Counted from the stretch's first letter, positions 24,808 through 34,948 are shown. The stretch: DNA of 64,000 bases from Bacteroidaceae bacterium (GCA_900752815.1 CAADWS010000011.1:14399-78398), one strand, 5' to 3'. The notes: generated from the sequence alone by a model not told the origin. Numbers and translations are program-made.

Positions 24808-25746
24808 TTACTGATATTCTACTTCGGGAACGATGTCATGCACGGTGCGGAGCTGAATCTGCCAGGAATTATAGTAGGTCAGCATACCGGTATAGGAACG
24901 GACATCGGAAGGAATGGGCAGGAACGAAATGGGGTTCTGCGTAGAGGTGCGGAGCGTCACGTTGGAAGTGTTGCCCTGCAGCGAAATCGTACGGTCCACG
25001 GCATAGCCGGCGTCATAGAGCACCTCGGGCGCGAAAATCTTGGGCAGCGGCTCATACTTGCCGGAAAGCGCTCCCTTCTCGGGAATGCCGGCTTCCTCGC
25101 CCTGCACCTCGTCGATGGTACCCGTTACCGTGGCCAGCATCGGCACATTCTTGTAGGTCTTGTTGGCCGAAGCGCGAAGCCAGTCGTCGTCAGGCACGAC
25201 GGGCACCAGTTCAGGGGCATTCAGGTCGGGCTCACCCACCAGTTCGATGTTCGTGCGGCAAAGTTCGAGCAGCATCGGACCCAGGCGGAGATTGCCACTG
25301 CTGGTACGATAAGGCTGGCCGATTTTGGGCACTTTGCTGTAACAGCCGGCATAAAGTCCCTTGAGGTTGATTTTAATGCGCTGTCCGAGTGGGAAATAAG
25401 GATAGAGGCAGGTATTCTTCACAGCCAGCACAATGCACTGGTCGGTACCGGCCGCCTCGTCAATGCTGCGAATCAGGAGCGTCTGATAAAGATTTCCTCC
25501 TTCGTCATTGGCCACCACCACGCCTTCGATGATGACATCTTCGTTTACCCGCTCGTAAAAGTTGGACGACCCGGCGGAACAATACTTGTCCTTCACCTCG
25601 CCGATGGTGCTGTTCACCTCGCCGATGGAGGTGGGGCTGGTGATGAGGTAGCCGTCAGTATCGGGATCATCCACGTCGCTCATGCAGGAAGCCAGCGGCA
25701 GCGCGGCCATACAAGCGGTCAGGAATATTGAAAATATATTTTTCAT
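24808..25746 (-). CDS. DUF5689 domain lipoprotein
   Basis: A 312-residue lipoprotein (MKNIFSIFLTACMAALPLAS then C) carrying DUF5689: EDVIIEGVVVANDEGGNLYQ, then LLIRSIDEA and LGQRIKINLKGLYAG. This reads like an OB-type barrel, which would fit nucleic acid or oligosaccharide binding, but that is inference. The start is the ATG at 25746; a TTG two codons earlier is less likely. It sits between the TonB receptor and the choice-of-anchor J lipoprotein, with a 39-base gap to the next gene. It may take the place of a SusD-type partner for the receptor. Confidence 0.85.
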   Translation of the reverse strand: MKNIFSIFLTACMAALPLASCMSDVDDPDTDGYLITSPTSIGEVNSTIGEVKDKYCSAGSSNFYERVNEDVIIEGVVVANDEGGNLYQTLLIRSIDEAAGTDQCIVLAVKNTCLYPYFPLGQRIKINLKGLYAGCYSKVPKIGQPYRTSSGNLRLGPMLLELCRTNIELVGEPDLNAPELVPVVPDDDWLRASANKTYKNVPMLATVTGTIDEVQGEEAGIPEKGALSGKYEPLPKIFAPEVLYDAGYAVDRTISLQGNTSNVTLRTSTQNPISFLPIPSDVRSYTGMLTYYNSWQIQLRTVHDIVPEVEYQ

Positions 25747-25791
25747 TTGCAAGTCGTATTTTAATGAAATTCTTTCGTTGATACCGGGAAA

Positions 25792-28503
25792 TCAGAACTT
25801 GAAACCGACATTGAAGAAGAAGTTGAAGGCATTGGCATAATAATACTTGGAGTTCTTGGAGAACTTGTATGCCTTGTTTTCACCCTTGCTGGCTTCGCCG
25901 CCACTTTCCTTGTAATAGCTGTCGTCACGGTTCTGCTCATAACCGCCGGTGCGCAGGTTGCAGTTGTTCGTCACATTGTTCATAGAGAGATTGAGCGACA
26001 GGCTGCGGCCCTTGGGCAGGCGGATAAACTTGCCGATGGAAAGGTCGAGCATGAAGCCGCCGTCGAACTTCTCCTGCTCGGCAGCATACGATTTGACCAC
26101 GTTGCCTTCCTGGTCGAAGAGCACCCCGCCGTTCTGCTCGAGTGTCGCCTTGTCCACGTCGAAAATCAGATTTCCGTTCGCATCAGTACCCGTAGCCGTA
26201 TAGAAGTGGCCGGCCGTGCGGTAAGTGCTGTTCAGACGACGATACTGCGAGAAGCCCACATATACGCGGTCATAATAATTAAGGTTGGCCTCGAAGAACC
26301 AGCCGTCGATGTTGTAGTTCGCGCCCAGGCTGACAGCGGTCAGCGGCGTCCCGCTCACCCGCATGCCGTCGGCAATGACACGCAGCGGCATGGCTTCGCC
26401 CGTTACGGGGTTCTTGCACGTATTGAGCTTTTCTATCTGTGAGCCCAACATGCCCTCATAGCTGATTTGGGCAAACGGGTTGTTGACATACTTGGCATCG
26501 CTGAGCGTTCCGATAAGATTGAACGAGAGGTTGGAATTTACCTGATATTCAAAGGCGGCCTCCAGTCCGTAATGCTCCTTCGCGATTCCGTTCATCGTCA
26601 GGTAAGTAAAAGTGCTGTGCTGGTCGTTGTAGTAGGCCGTCTGCTCCACCTGGTCCATAAACCGGGTATAATATCCGGAAAGCTTTCCGGAGAAATTGCC
26701 GAGACGGAACTTATAGCTCAGTTCGCCGCTCAGAAGCGTTTCTACCGTCAGGTTGTCCACGAAATTATTGTGCAGACGCGGAGCCACGAAACTGTTGCGG
26801 GCCTGCGGTGCGCGGTTTTCAATACCTCCCGAAAGGGTAAGGATGTGATTGGCCACCGGACGATAGGTCAGCGTCAGCTGGTTGCCTCCTCCCAGGAAGT
26901 AGGCTGCACCACTCTTGCCGTAGGAATTGTCGGCCGCACGGCCGTTGCGCATCAGGCCTTCACGCTCCATCGACGTGCCCTCCAGATGTCCGGCCAGGTT
27001 GACGCCGATTGGGCCGCGGTTGTGGTCGAACTGCAACCAGAGGCGGGCCTTGTTGACAAAGATATTGTAATTGTAGCCAAACTTGTCGCCTTCCGAAATC
27101 TGACGGTTCGGATGGTTCAGGTCGTTCTGCGCCTCCTGGCTGTTGGGGCCGTAGTCGTTGGCTGCAAACTTGTCGATGTCGGTGTAGCGCGAACCGCCCA
27201 GCAGATCGTCCATCGTCTTGTAGTGCATGCCTTTCGTTGTGCTGAGCTGCAGACCCACCGCATATTTGTTGTAACTGTCGATTACCTTCGAGAAGGTGGA
27301 ACTGAGCCCGCCCATCAGCTGGTCGTTGTGACGGCGTTCCAGATAATAAAGGGCCTCGCCGCCCATTGCCTCATTCCGGCGGTTGACAAAATACATGCGG
27401 TCCCAGTTAATCTGACGGTTGGCCTCGCTGGAAGTCCAGTAATCCACCAGCGTGTTGTATTGTTCCAGATAATAGGAATGCTCCGCCAGATATTCGGGAT
27501 TGTTGATTTCGGGGTCGTAAACGTCGAAGATGCTGGAGGGGAAATTCTTGTAATAATCGGGACGCGGGTCGTAGGCATCGCCGTTCCAGCCCAGGGCCGA
27601 CGTACTGTAGTTGCTGTATTTCACGCCGGCGGCGGTCACCAGTTTGCGGTCATCGTCCATGTTCCAGTCCCAGGTGAGGATGGCCGTAGGTTCAAAGCTC
27701 TTCACCACCCTCGCATTACGCTTTTCTCCGTTCTGGAATCCCCAGTTAGGATTATAGTAGTGCGAGTTGGCCAGCCAGTAGGCTTCCTCGGTTGAAGCAG
27801 CCTGCTGCGCACGTTCCGTGGGCGACCCGAAAGTCACCAGCGAAAGGGAATGATTGTCGTTGAAACGTTTTTCGGCAGAAAGGAAATAACTGAGTGAATT
27901 GTAAAAGGTACCGTCAATAACGCCTTCGTTGGCCCACCGGTAACCGACAAGGCCGGCCAGCGCCCAACCATTGTCCATCAGTCCGGTTGAATAGGTGTAC
28001 ATGCCTCGGGCCAGGTAGTTCCGGTTACAGCCGGAGAGCGTCAGCTTGGAGCCTTGGGCAAACTGACTGGCCCGCGTGTTGATACTGGTAGCCCCGCCTA
28101 CCTGGGGCACTGTGAAAGAGTTGAATCCAAACCCTGCAACGCCTTCCTTGTTGCGAACGGCATCGTTCATGCCGCCAATCATGCCGTAGCTGAAACGTCC
28201 GCCCTCGGCGTCATTCAGCATCAGGCCGTTCATGAAGGTTTGTCCGTACATGTTGTCATAACCACGAACTCTGAAACGCATCGGACTGAACAGGTAGCCC
28301 ACCTCGGAAAGGTATGGATCGTCCTCCGGTCCGGTGTAGGACGATATCACCTGCGAAACGTCGTCATCCTCGTCCAGCTGTGATTCGGTAAAAGTAAAGT
28401 CAGAATTGTCATCCTGAACTTTTAGGGTGTCGGCCGGTTGCTGGGCATACGTTGCCGATGCAAAGCAACACGCCGTGGCCAATAGTTTTACACCTTTGTT
28501 CAT
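25792..28503 (-). CDS. TonB-dependent outer-membrane receptor
   Basis: A 903-residue outer-membrane transporter. It has a signal peptide (LLATACCFASATYAQ), a short acidic N-terminal region, and a plug-like domain (PMRFRVRGYDNMYGQTFMNG, GFGFNSFTVPQVGG). The 22-stranded barrel region is rich in Tyr, Asn and aromatic strand ends and closes with FFFNVGFKF, the usual terminal Phe. The N-terminal carboxypeptidase-like domain of SusC proteins is absent and no susD gene follows, so this is not a classic polysaccharide SusCD pair. It heads the operon with the DUF5689 and choice-of-anchor J lipoproteins and the nuclease, suggesting import of nucleic acid fragments or a product released by the nuclease. 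Confidence 0.88.
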   Translation of the reverse strand: MNKGVKLLATACCFASATYAQQPADTLKVQDDNSDFTFTESQLDEDDDVSQVISSYTGPEDDPYLSEVGYLFSPMRFRVRGYDNMYGQTFMNGLMLNDAEGGRFSYGMIGGMNDAVRNKEGVAGFGFNSFTVPQVGGATSINTRASQFAQGSKLTLSGCNRNYLARGMYTYSTGLMDNGWALAGLVGYRWANEGVIDGTFYNSLSYFLSAEKRFNDNHSLSLVTFGSPTERAQQAASTEEAYWLANSHYYNPNWGFQNGEKRNARVVKSFEPTAILTWDWNMDDDRKLVTAAGVKYSNYSTSALGWNGDAYDPRPDYYKNFPSSIFDVYDPEINNPEYLAEHSYYLEQYNTLVDYWTSSEANRQINWDRMYFVNRRNEAMGGEALYYLERRHNDQLMGGLSSTFSKVIDSYNKYAVGLQLSTTKGMHYKTMDDLLGGSRYTDIDKFAANDYGPNSQEAQNDLNHPNRQISEGDKFGYNYNIFVNKARLWLQFDHNRGPIGVNLAGHLEGTSMEREGLMRNGRAADNSYGKSGAAYFLGGGNQLTLTYRPVANHILTLSGGIENRAPQARNSFVAPRLHNNFVDNLTVETLLSGELSYKFRLGNFSGKLSGYYTRFMDQVEQTAYYNDQHSTFTYLTMNGIAKEHYGLEAAFEYQVNSNLSFNLIGTLSDAKYVNNPFAQISYEGMLGSQIEKLNTCKNPVTGEAMPLRVIADGMRVSGTPLTAVSLGANYNIDGWFFEANLNYYDRVYVGFSQYRRLNSTYRTAGHFYTATGTDANGNLIFDVDKATLEQNGGVLFDQEGNVVKSYAAEQEKFDGGFMLDLSIGKFIRLPKGRSLSLNLSMNNVTNNCNLRTGGYEQNRDDSYYKESGGEASKGENKAYKFSKNSKYYYANAFNFFFNVGFKF

Positions 28504-29023
28504 ATATACAAAAATATAGATTAGAAGATTTGCGGACTTTCTTCAGGCAAGTGCCGGAACAAGCCTCTGGCAGTCCGATAGCCCGGGAACCGGCTCTTCC
28601 TGATTTTTCCCGTTTCCGAACTGCTGCGGCCACCGACGGAGTTCCTTTCTCCCTGCTCCGGCATCCACAGATTCATACAGACAAGTCGCCACCTGCCTTT
28701 TCTTTTGCAAAACTAATTAAAAAAGCAGGTCCATAGCATAGAAATGTAAATGTTTTTGAATTTAGCAGGCTAATTCGGGGATATTCTCGTTTTTTTTTCG
28801 GAATTTTGTTGCATCGGAACGCACTCATACTTTGGCAGCAAGCCGGAAAAGAGTCAGGCGGTACCTGCTCCGCCCCTGCTGCGCGACACGCCGGTCTGCT
28901 CCTCCGGACTCTTCGGCGCCCCGCCGCAGACTGCGGCAAGCCAATCTCTCCGGTTTCCGCTGTCCTCATACCTATAATAAAAAACAGATTCGACTCAGAA
29001 ACCCGTTTCAGTAAATACACAAT
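28504..29023. other. Divergent intergenic region, TonB operon / EEP nuclease
   Basis: 520 bases with no gene. It must hold both divergent promoters. A TATTTTTG on the minus strand lies only a few bases before the receptor ATG, too close to act as its -7 box. Near 28.8 kb a plus-strand GAATTTTG is one base from consensus. No operator-like symmetry stood out. Confidence 0.4.
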
Positions 29024-30142
29024 ATGAAAAGAATCACCTTATCGCTCATCGCTCTCGTGTTCGCTTTCTGCGTACAGGCACAGTCGGCTTCCGAAAAGCG
29101 CTATGCGCTCTATGGCGTCGCCTTTTACAATCTGGAGAACCTGTTTGACACCATTCATGACAGCAGCAAGAACGACTACGAGTACCTGCCCGAAGGCAGC
29201 ATGAAGTGGGGTACGCAGAAGTACACCGCCAAGTTGAAGAACATGTCGAAGGTGCTCGCCGAGCTCTGTCTCGACAAGCTCCCCCAAGGTGCAGCCGTCG
29301 TCGGTGTATCGGAGGTGGAGAACAGCCGGGTGCTTGAAGACCTTCTGCGGCAACCGGCCCTTGCTGCCCGCGGCTGGAAATACGTGCACCACGAAGGGCC
29401 CGACCGCCGTGGCGTCGACTGCGCATTCTTCTATAACCCGAAGATGTTCCGGCTGGAAAGCAGCATGCTCGTGCCCTTCTACTACCTGGATGAAAAGCAA
29501 CCCGACGTTGACCTCGGATTCACCGTAGGCCCCGACCGCAAAGTGGTGGCCAGCACCGATTTCCTGCGCGGCGACACCGCCTACATCACCCGCGGTTTCC
29601 TCGTGGTGAGCGGCTATCTGGGCGGAGAGAAAATGCATTTCATCGTCAACCACTGGCCTTCGCGCGCTGCCGCCAGCAAGGCCCGCGAACGCGCCGGCTA
29701 CCAGGTATACCACCTCAAGGAAGCGCTGCTGGCACAGGACCCGGGCTCCAAAATCGTCATCATGGGCGACATGAACGACGACCCGGCCAACAAAAGCATG
29801 ACGCGCGAGCTGAAATGCAAGAACAAGCTGGAGGACGTCAAGGACGAGCACGACCTGTACAACCCCTGGTGGGACATGCTCTACAAGACCGGACAGGGCT
29901 CGCTCCGCTACCGCGGAAAATGGAATCTCTTCGACCAGATTGTCTTCAGCGGCAACCTCATCGGAAAGGACCGTTCCACGCTCAAATTCTACCGCAACGA
30001 GGTGTTCCTGCGCGACTATCTCTTCCAGCGTGAAGGCCGCTACAAGGGCAATACCCACCGCACACACGCCGGCGGCGTATGGCTCAACGGATACAGCGAC
30101 CACCTCCCCACTCTCATTTACCTGATCAAAGAAGCAAACTAA
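29024..30142 (+). CDS. Exported endonuclease/exonuclease/phosphatase family protein
   Basis: A 372-residue secreted enzyme (signal [20 protein letters not shown]) of the EEP superfamily, which includes DNase I-like nucleases and phosphodiesterases. Catalytic features are in order: the FYNLENLFD strand, Glu in VVGVSEVEN, the His of IVNHWPSR, the Asp/Asn pair in [11 protein letters not shown], and the final Ser-Asp-His in [11 protein letters not shown]. It lies divergent from the TonB-nuclease operon and five bases before hisS. Being exported beside a second extracellular nuclease and a receptor, it probably helps break down external nucleic acid, but a sugar-phosphate or lipid phosphodiester substrate is possible. 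Confidence 0.88.
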   Translation: MKRITLSLIALVFAFCVQAQSASEKRYALYGVAFYNLENLFDTIHDSSKNDYEYLPEGSMKWGTQKYTAKLKNMSKVLAELCLDKLPQGAAVVGVSEVENSRVLEDLLRQPALAARGWKYVHHEGPDRRGVDCAFFYNPKMFRLESSMLVPFYYLDEKQPDVDLGFTVGPDRKVVASTDFLRGDTAYITRGFLVVSGYLGGEKMHFIVNHWPSRAAASKARERAGYQVYHLKEALLAQDPGSKIVIMGDMNDDPANKSMTRELKCKNKLEDVKDEHDLYNPWWDMLYKTGQGSLRYRGKWNLFDQIVFSGNLIGKDRSTLKFYRNEVFLRDYLFQREGRYKGNTHRTHAGGVWLNGYSDHLPTLIYLIKEAN

Positions 30143-30147
30143 GAAAT

Positions 30148-31551
30148 ATGGTACAGAAACCCAGCATTCCGAAAGGAACGCGCGACTTCGGAGCCATCGA
30201 AATGGCCCGACGCAACTACATTTTCGACACCATCCGCAGTGTCTATGCCCTCTACGGCTTCCGGCAGATTGAAACGCCGGCCATGGAAAACCTCTCCACC
30301 CTGATGGGAAAGTATGGAGAAGAAGGCGACAAGCTCCTGTTCAAAATCCTGAATTCCGGCGACTTCAAGGGGGCGGTCAGCACGGAGGAATACATAGAAA
30401 AGACTTCGGCACAACTGGCCCCGCGCTTCTCGGAAAAGGGACTGCGCTACGACCTCACGGTGCCCTTTGCCCGCTACGTCGTGCAGCACCGCGAAGAGCT
30501 GCAGATGCCGTTCAAGCGCTACCAGATACAGCCCGTATGGCGGGCCGACCGACCGCAAAAGGGCCGCTACCGCGAATTCTACCAGTGTGACGCCGACGTT
30601 GTCGGCTCCGACTCTCTCCTCAACGAGGTGGAACTCATGCAGATTGTCGACGAGGTGTTCACCCGCTTCGGCATCCGCGTCCGCATCAAAATCAACAACC
30701 GGAAAATCCTCAGCGGCATTGCCGAAATCATCGGTGCGGCCGACAAGATTGTCGACATCACCGTAGCCATCGACAAACTCGACAAAATCGGACTTGACAA
30801 GGTGAACGAGGAACTGCGGGCCGTGGGACTCAGCGAAGAAGCTGTCGGGAAACTCCAGCCCATCATCAGCCTCAGCGGCACCAACGCAGAAAAACTCCAG
30901 ACCATGCGCACCGCGCTGGCTGCCAGCGAAACGGGCATACAGGGATGCGACGAAGTGGAATACGTGCTCCGCACGCTGGGCTGCCTCGACAGCGACGGCG
31001 AATGGAGCGATGCAACTCCCGACGGCTGCCAGCTCCACAACCCCATTGAGCTTGACCTCACGCTGGCCCGCGGACTCAACTACTACACGGGCTGCATCTT
31101 CGAGGTTAAGGCCATCGACGTAGCCATCGGCTCCATCACCGGCGGCGGACGCTACGACAACCTGACGGGCATCTTCGGCTTGCCCGGCCTCAGCGGTGTG
31201 GGCATCTCCTTCGGCGCCGACCGCATTTACGACGTGCTCAACCAGCTTGACCTCTATCCCGACGCCGCCGTCACCGGCACGCGCCTGCTCTTCATCAACT
31301 TCGGCGAAAAGGAAGCCGCCCACTGCCTGCGCCTCGCCGCTGCCGCCCGCCGGGCCGGCATCGCCACAGAGGTGTTCCCCGACGCCGTGAAGATGAAAAA
31401 GCAGATGGCCTATGCCAACGCACAGCAGATTCCGTTCGTTGCGCTCGTCGGCGAAAACGAAATGGAGCAGAACGTTGTCAGCATCAAGAACATGCAGACC
31501 GGCGAACAGCAAACGCTGACGCTCGAAGCCCTGATTGAAGCTGTACGATAA
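30148..31551 (+). CDS. hisS: Histidine--tRNA ligase
   Basis: Class II aminoacyl-tRNA synthetase charging tRNA-His. The 467-residue protein shows motif 2 and neighbouring histidine-site elements ([26 protein letters not shown]) and the histidyl-specific motif [13 protein letters not shown]. Motif 3 reads [16 protein letters not shown], and a C-terminal anticodon-binding domain follows. The start [14 protein letters not shown] is the family N-terminus and lies five bases after the EEP gene stop, so the two are cotranscribed even though their functions differ. Confidence 0.97.
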   Translation: MVQKPSIPKGTRDFGAIEMARRNYIFDTIRSVYALYGFRQIETPAMENLSTLMGKYGEEGDKLLFKILNSGDFKGAVSTEEYIEKTSAQLAPRFSEKGLRYDLTVPFARYVVQHREELQMPFKRYQIQPVWRADRPQKGRYREFYQCDADVVGSDSLLNEVELMQIVDEVFTRFGIRVRIKINNRKILSGIAEIIGAADKIVDITVAIDKLDKIGLDKVNEELRAVGLSEEAVGKLQPIISLSGTNAEKLQTMRTALAASETGIQGCDEVEYVLRTLGCLDSDGEWSDATPDGCQLHNPIELDLTLARGLNYYTGCIFEVKAIDVAIGSITGGGRYDNLTGIFGLPGLSGVGISFGADRIYDVLNQLDLYPDAAVTGTRLLFINFGEKEAAHCLRLAAAARRAGIATEVFPDAVKMKKQMAYANAQQIPFVALVGENEMEQNVVSIKNMQTGEQQTLTLEALIEAVR

Positions 31552-31786
31552 GCCTCATCCGGAGGGACGGACGCGGCCTGCCGCCGCAGTTCCCGACCTT
31601 CTCCCTCTTTTTATCCATAGCGGAGCGAAAAGACAGAACCTGGTTCTTTCTTCTCGCTCCCTTCATATCGGTTCGTCCCGGGGCGCATACCTGCGGATGC
31701 AGGCGGGCTCCACGGCAGCACCGCCTGCACCGGCCGGTTTCCCACCGCCGCCCTGCACAAAAGCACAGAAAACAAAAGAAACAACT

Positions 31787-32935
31787 ATGAATCATACACT
31801 GTCATCCCAACGCATCGTATGGCTCGACGCCGTTCGTCTGGTCGCCCTCTTTACCGTAGTGTGCTGCCACTGCACCGACACTTTCAACTTTATTCCGCCA
31901 CAAATCACGAGCGGCACCGAGGAACTCAAGTTCTGGGGCGCCGTCTACGGAGCCCTGCTCCGGCCCTGCGTCCCGCTGTTCGTCATGATTACCGGAGCCC
32001 TGCTGCTGCCCGTCCGCCAGCCGGCCGGCCCTTTCTACCGCAAGCGCATCAGCCGCGTGTTCTGGCCCTTCCTCATCTGGAGCATCCTTTATGCCCTCTT
32101 CCCCTGGTTCACGGGAATCATCGGCTGCGAGCCTGACTTCATCCGCTACTTCTTCCCCTACAGCAGCGACGACATCCTGCGCCTGTCGTTCGACGTATCG
32201 CTGACCCACATCGGCCGTCTGCCGCTCAACTTCTCGCCCGTGGGCGTACACATGTGGTACATTTACATGCTCATCGGGCTCTATCTCTACCTCCCCATCT
32301 TCTCAGCCTGGGTCGAGAAAGCCAGCGAGCGGGCCAAGCTGTGGTTTCTTGCCGCCTGGGCCGTCACCACGCTGCTGCCCTACTACGTACAGCTGGCCGA
32401 GCCCTACCTGTGGGGCACCTGCTCGTGGAACCAGTTTGGCATGCTCTACTATTTCGCCGGCTTCAACGGCTATCTGCTGCTGGGCCACTACCTCCGCCAC
32501 CACGACTTCCCGCTGGGCCGCACGCTGGCCTTCGGAGTGCCCCTCTTCGCCGTGGGCTACGCCGTCACCTTCTTCGGTTTCCGCCACGTCACGTCGCTGC
32601 CCGAATACAGCGAAGAGCTGCTTGAACTGTTCTTTACCTACTGTTCGCTCAACGTGATCATGATGACGGTGCCCGTGTTCCTGCTGCTCAAGCACGTCAA
32701 CATCCGCTCCGCCGCCGTGCAGCGGTTGTTGGCCCATCTGACGGCCTGCGGCTTCGGCATCTACATGGTGCATTACTTCTTCGCCGGACCGTGTGTCCAC
32801 CTGACGCGGGCCCTCGGCTGTCCGCTACCCCTGCAGCTGCCCTTGGCCGCCGCCATCGCCCTGGGTGCCTCCTGGATAGTAGTTGCTGCCCTGCGGCGCA
32901 TCGCGGGACGCCGCAGCATTTATCTCATCGGGTAG
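31787..32935 (+). CDS. Membrane acyltransferase, acyltransferase 3 family
   Basis: A 382-residue protein with about ten membrane segments. Its opening (IVWLDAVRLVALFTVVCCHC) is the mark of acyltransferase 3 proteins, which move acetyl or other acyl groups onto surface polysaccharides, lipids or peptidoglycan: an arginine near the end of the first helix and a CH pair. A second conserved block, RVFWPFLIWSILYALF, follows, and VHMWYIYMLIGLYLYLPIF is typical too. The ATG chosen begins this first helix; the frame extends upstream but into a GC-rich non-coding stretch. The acceptor is unknown. A terminator shared with the aquaporin gene follows. Confidence 0.85.
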   Translation: MNHTLSSQRIVWLDAVRLVALFTVVCCHCTDTFNFIPPQITSGTEELKFWGAVYGALLRPCVPLFVMITGALLLPVRQPAGPFYRKRISRVFWPFLIWSILYALFPWFTGIIGCEPDFIRYFFPYSSDDILRLSFDVSLTHIGRLPLNFSPVGVHMWYIYMLIGLYLYLPIFSAWVEKASERAKLWFLAAWAVTTLLPYYVQLAEPYLWGTCSWNQFGMLYYFAGFNGYLLLGHYLRHHDFPLGRTLAFGVPLFAVGYAVTFFGFRHVTSLPEYSEELLELFFTYCSLNVIMMTVPVFLLLKHVNIRSAAVQRLLAHLTACGFGIYMVHYFFAGPCVHLTRALGCPLPLQLPLAAAIALGASWIVVAALRRIAGRRSIYLIG

Positions 32936-32975
32936 GCGCAGCACCAGTTTCCCCATCTTTTTCCTCCCGCAAGCG

Positions 32976-33023
32976 AAGCGGGGCAACGGCGTGGTTTCAC
33001 TTCTCCACTCCGTTGCCCCGCTT
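32976..33023. terminator. Bidirectional terminator between acyltransferase and aquaporin
   Basis: 14-bp perfect stem (32976-32989 with 33010-33023) between convergent genes. Only short T runs flank it. Confidence 0.6.
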
Positions 33024-33057
33024 TGCTGCTATCCGCACCATGCGGCAGCACAAGACA

Positions 33058-33738
33058 TTAGTCCGACGGACCTATCACCCGCCAGATGCAGGCGGCAAGC
33101 AAAGCCCCCAAGAAGGGACCGACAATAAACAGCCACAACTGCGACAGCGCCGCACCACCCTCAAACAGGGCGGGACCGATGGAACGTGCCGGATTGACCG
33201 ACGTTCCCGTATAACGGATGCAAGCCAGATGCACCAGCACCAGCGAAAGGCCGATGGCCAGGCCCGCAAACTTGCCGGCCCCGCGCCGCTCGTCGGTCGT
33301 GCCGAGCACCACGAGCACAAATACCATCGTAAAGAACACCTCGGCCAGCAGTCCGCCCATGAGGCTCACCCCGGGCTGGCAGACATTGGCCCCCGTGCCG
33401 GCCACCGCGTCGCCGCTGCCCGTCGTAATCAGATAAAGAACGGCAGAACCGAGCACCGCACCAAGCACCTGAAACAGCATATATCCCAGGCCTTCCTTCA
33501 TGCTCATGCGTCCCGAAAGCACCACTCCCAGCGTTATGGCCGGATTGATGTGGCAACCACTCGTGCCGCCGATGGTGTAGGCCATGGCGACGACTGCCAG
33601 TCCGAAAGCCAGCGCCGTGCCCACCACGGTGGAGGCGAAAGCCGGATCGGAAGCATTGCAACCCAGACTGACGGCTGTGCCGCAGCCCATCAGAACCAAT
33701 ACCATGGTTCCTGTCATTTCTGCAAGATACTTTTTCAT
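33058..33738 (-). CDS. aqpZ: Aquaporin (MIP family)
   Basis: A 226-residue, six-helix inner-membrane channel for water, possibly small solutes. Both half-helix signatures are intact: HINPAITLG and VNPARSIGPALF. The order of helices and the length match the AqpZ type rather than GlpF. The His near helix 5 and the Arg after the second NPA suggest a water-selective pore. The gene stands alone, with a TATTTTTG element 53 bases upstream. Confidence 0.93.
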   Translation of the reverse strand: MKKYLAEMTGTMVLVLMGCGTAVSLGCNASDPAFASTVVGTALAFGLAVVAMAYTIGGTSGCHINPAITLGVVLSGRMSMKEGLGYMLFQVLGAVLGSAVLYLITTGSGDAVAGTGANVCQPGVSLMGGLLAEVFFTMVFVLVVLGTTDERRGAGKFAGLAIGLSLVLVHLACIRYTGTSVNPARSIGPALFEGGAALSQLWLFIVGPFLGALLAACIWRVIGPSD

Positions 33739-33790
33739 AACCCTCTGATTTATGTATTCAAACTATCTGTTTCAACCAACAGCACATTTG

Positions 33791-33798
33791 CAAAAATA
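33791..33798 (-). promoter_or_regulatory. Promoter -7 element of aquaporin gene
   Basis: TATTTTTG on the minus strand; the -33 part is not clear. Confidence 0.4.
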
Positions 33799-33964
33799 AA
33801 AATCCCCGGCCAACTCGCCTACGGGAAAAGAAAAAATGTAGTGCGCATTAACACGACTTAACTCCGCACCCTGTTTCCACTGCCCGGCAGCCTCACTTCC
33901 CCGGCCGACGGGGGAAACGGCACCGCCGCCGACACCTCTCGCCACACCGCCTGCGGAAGGCCGG

Positions 33965-34052
33965 AAAACAGTCAGTACTTTAGAAAAAACTATCCTTACT
34001 TTAGAAAAAACAGTCAGTACTTTAGAAATTTCTAAAGTACTGACTGTTTTTT
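33965..34052. repeat. 21-base periodic intergenic repeat, copy A
   Basis: Three direct units of about 21 bases (CAGTCAGTACTTTAGAAAAA type, the middle one with TATCCT in place of CAGTCAG). The last unit is followed by its inverted copy, giving a perfect 48-base palindrome (34005-34028 with 34029-34052). It lies between the aquaporin promoter and the lipocalin-like gene 3' end. Copies B, C and D are at 42.5, 49.9 and 61.8 kb. Confidence 0.85.
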
Positions 34053-34188
34053 CGGGCAGCCGTGGACCTTCCGCACCGGTCCGCCCCAACACCCCGCCAG
34101 GCACAGAACCGGCTGCAACGGGGGCACTCCGCTCTCCCCGATGCAGCCGGTTCTCCGGCGTTCCGGCAATTGGTATTCAGTCCATCCC

Positions 34189-34923
34189 TCAGGGCCGGGC
34201 CGCCACAGAAGCGTCGGACGTAAAGAGCAGGCGGCCGCGTCGCGTCACCAGCCAATGCCCTTCCTTCCGCTCCACCTGATACGTGTCGTCGTCCTCCACA
34301 TTCCACACGGGGCTACCGTCGGGGCGCACACGGCGGTCGAGCACCACCGTGACTTCGGGCAAGAACACTTCCACCCGGGCCGAATCGGGGGCAAAGACCA
34401 CATAGCCGGCCAGTGTCGCCTCAGGGTCGGTAGCCGAATGCACACGTATCCCCTCCTCGAAGATGCGGATTTTCCGGTCCAGCACCTTTGAATAGGTATA
34501 ACCCATGGCCGCATCACTTCCGCCGATAGGGCCGGGGGCTTCCGCCGCCCGACGCACATACTGCCGCCGATAGCGGCCTTTGTTGACGGTCAGCGTATCG
34601 CTGTGCAGCGATACGACGTCAAAAGTATCGGCCACACTCAGCTGCGTTCCGCCGCGGACCACAGTCCCCGTCAGCACCAGTTGCTGGCAACTGCCTTTTG
34701 CGTTCTCCATGAGCTGCCAGCTGTCATAGTGCGGACCATTCTCGCCTACGGCAACTGCCTTTCCGCCACCGTTCAGCACCATGCCCTGCTCGCCGCCGGC
34801 CCGGCTTCCGGTCACTTCCACCCACCGGCCCTGCAGCTGCTCGTCCGTATAGGTTACGGCCGGCACGGCACACCCGGCCAGCAGCAGAACGGCTGTTGTC
34901 TGTATCATCATTCTTTTTTTCAT
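34189..34923 (-). CDS. Lipocalin-like lipoprotein
   Basis: A 244-residue lipoprotein (lipobox VLLLAGCAV). The first half shows the short lipocalin-like pattern found in many Bacteroidetes: LQGRWVEVTG, a strand ending GMVLNGGGKAVAVG, and SWQLMENAKGSCQQLVLTG. The second half (ATLAGYVVFAPDSARVEVFL) looks like a separate beta domain. It follows a longer paralogue by 25 bases with the same order of elements. The ligand and role are unknown. The start is MKKRMMIQTT; an ATG three codons upstream is possible. Confidence 0.7.
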   Translation of the reverse strand: MKKRMMIQTTAVLLLAGCAVPAVTYTDEQLQGRWVEVTGSRAGGEQGMVLNGGGKAVAVGENGPHYDSWQLMENAKGSCQQLVLTGTVVRGGTQLSVADTFDVVSLHSDTLTVNKGRYRRQYVRRAAEAPGPIGGSDAAMGYTYSKVLDRKIRIFEEGIRVHSATDPEATLAGYVVFAPDSARVEVFLPEVTVVLDRRVRPDGSPVWNVEDDDTYQVERKEGHWLVTRRGRLLFTSDASVAARP

Positions 34924-34948
34924 AGTTGTCATCAAGTCGGCTGATTCT

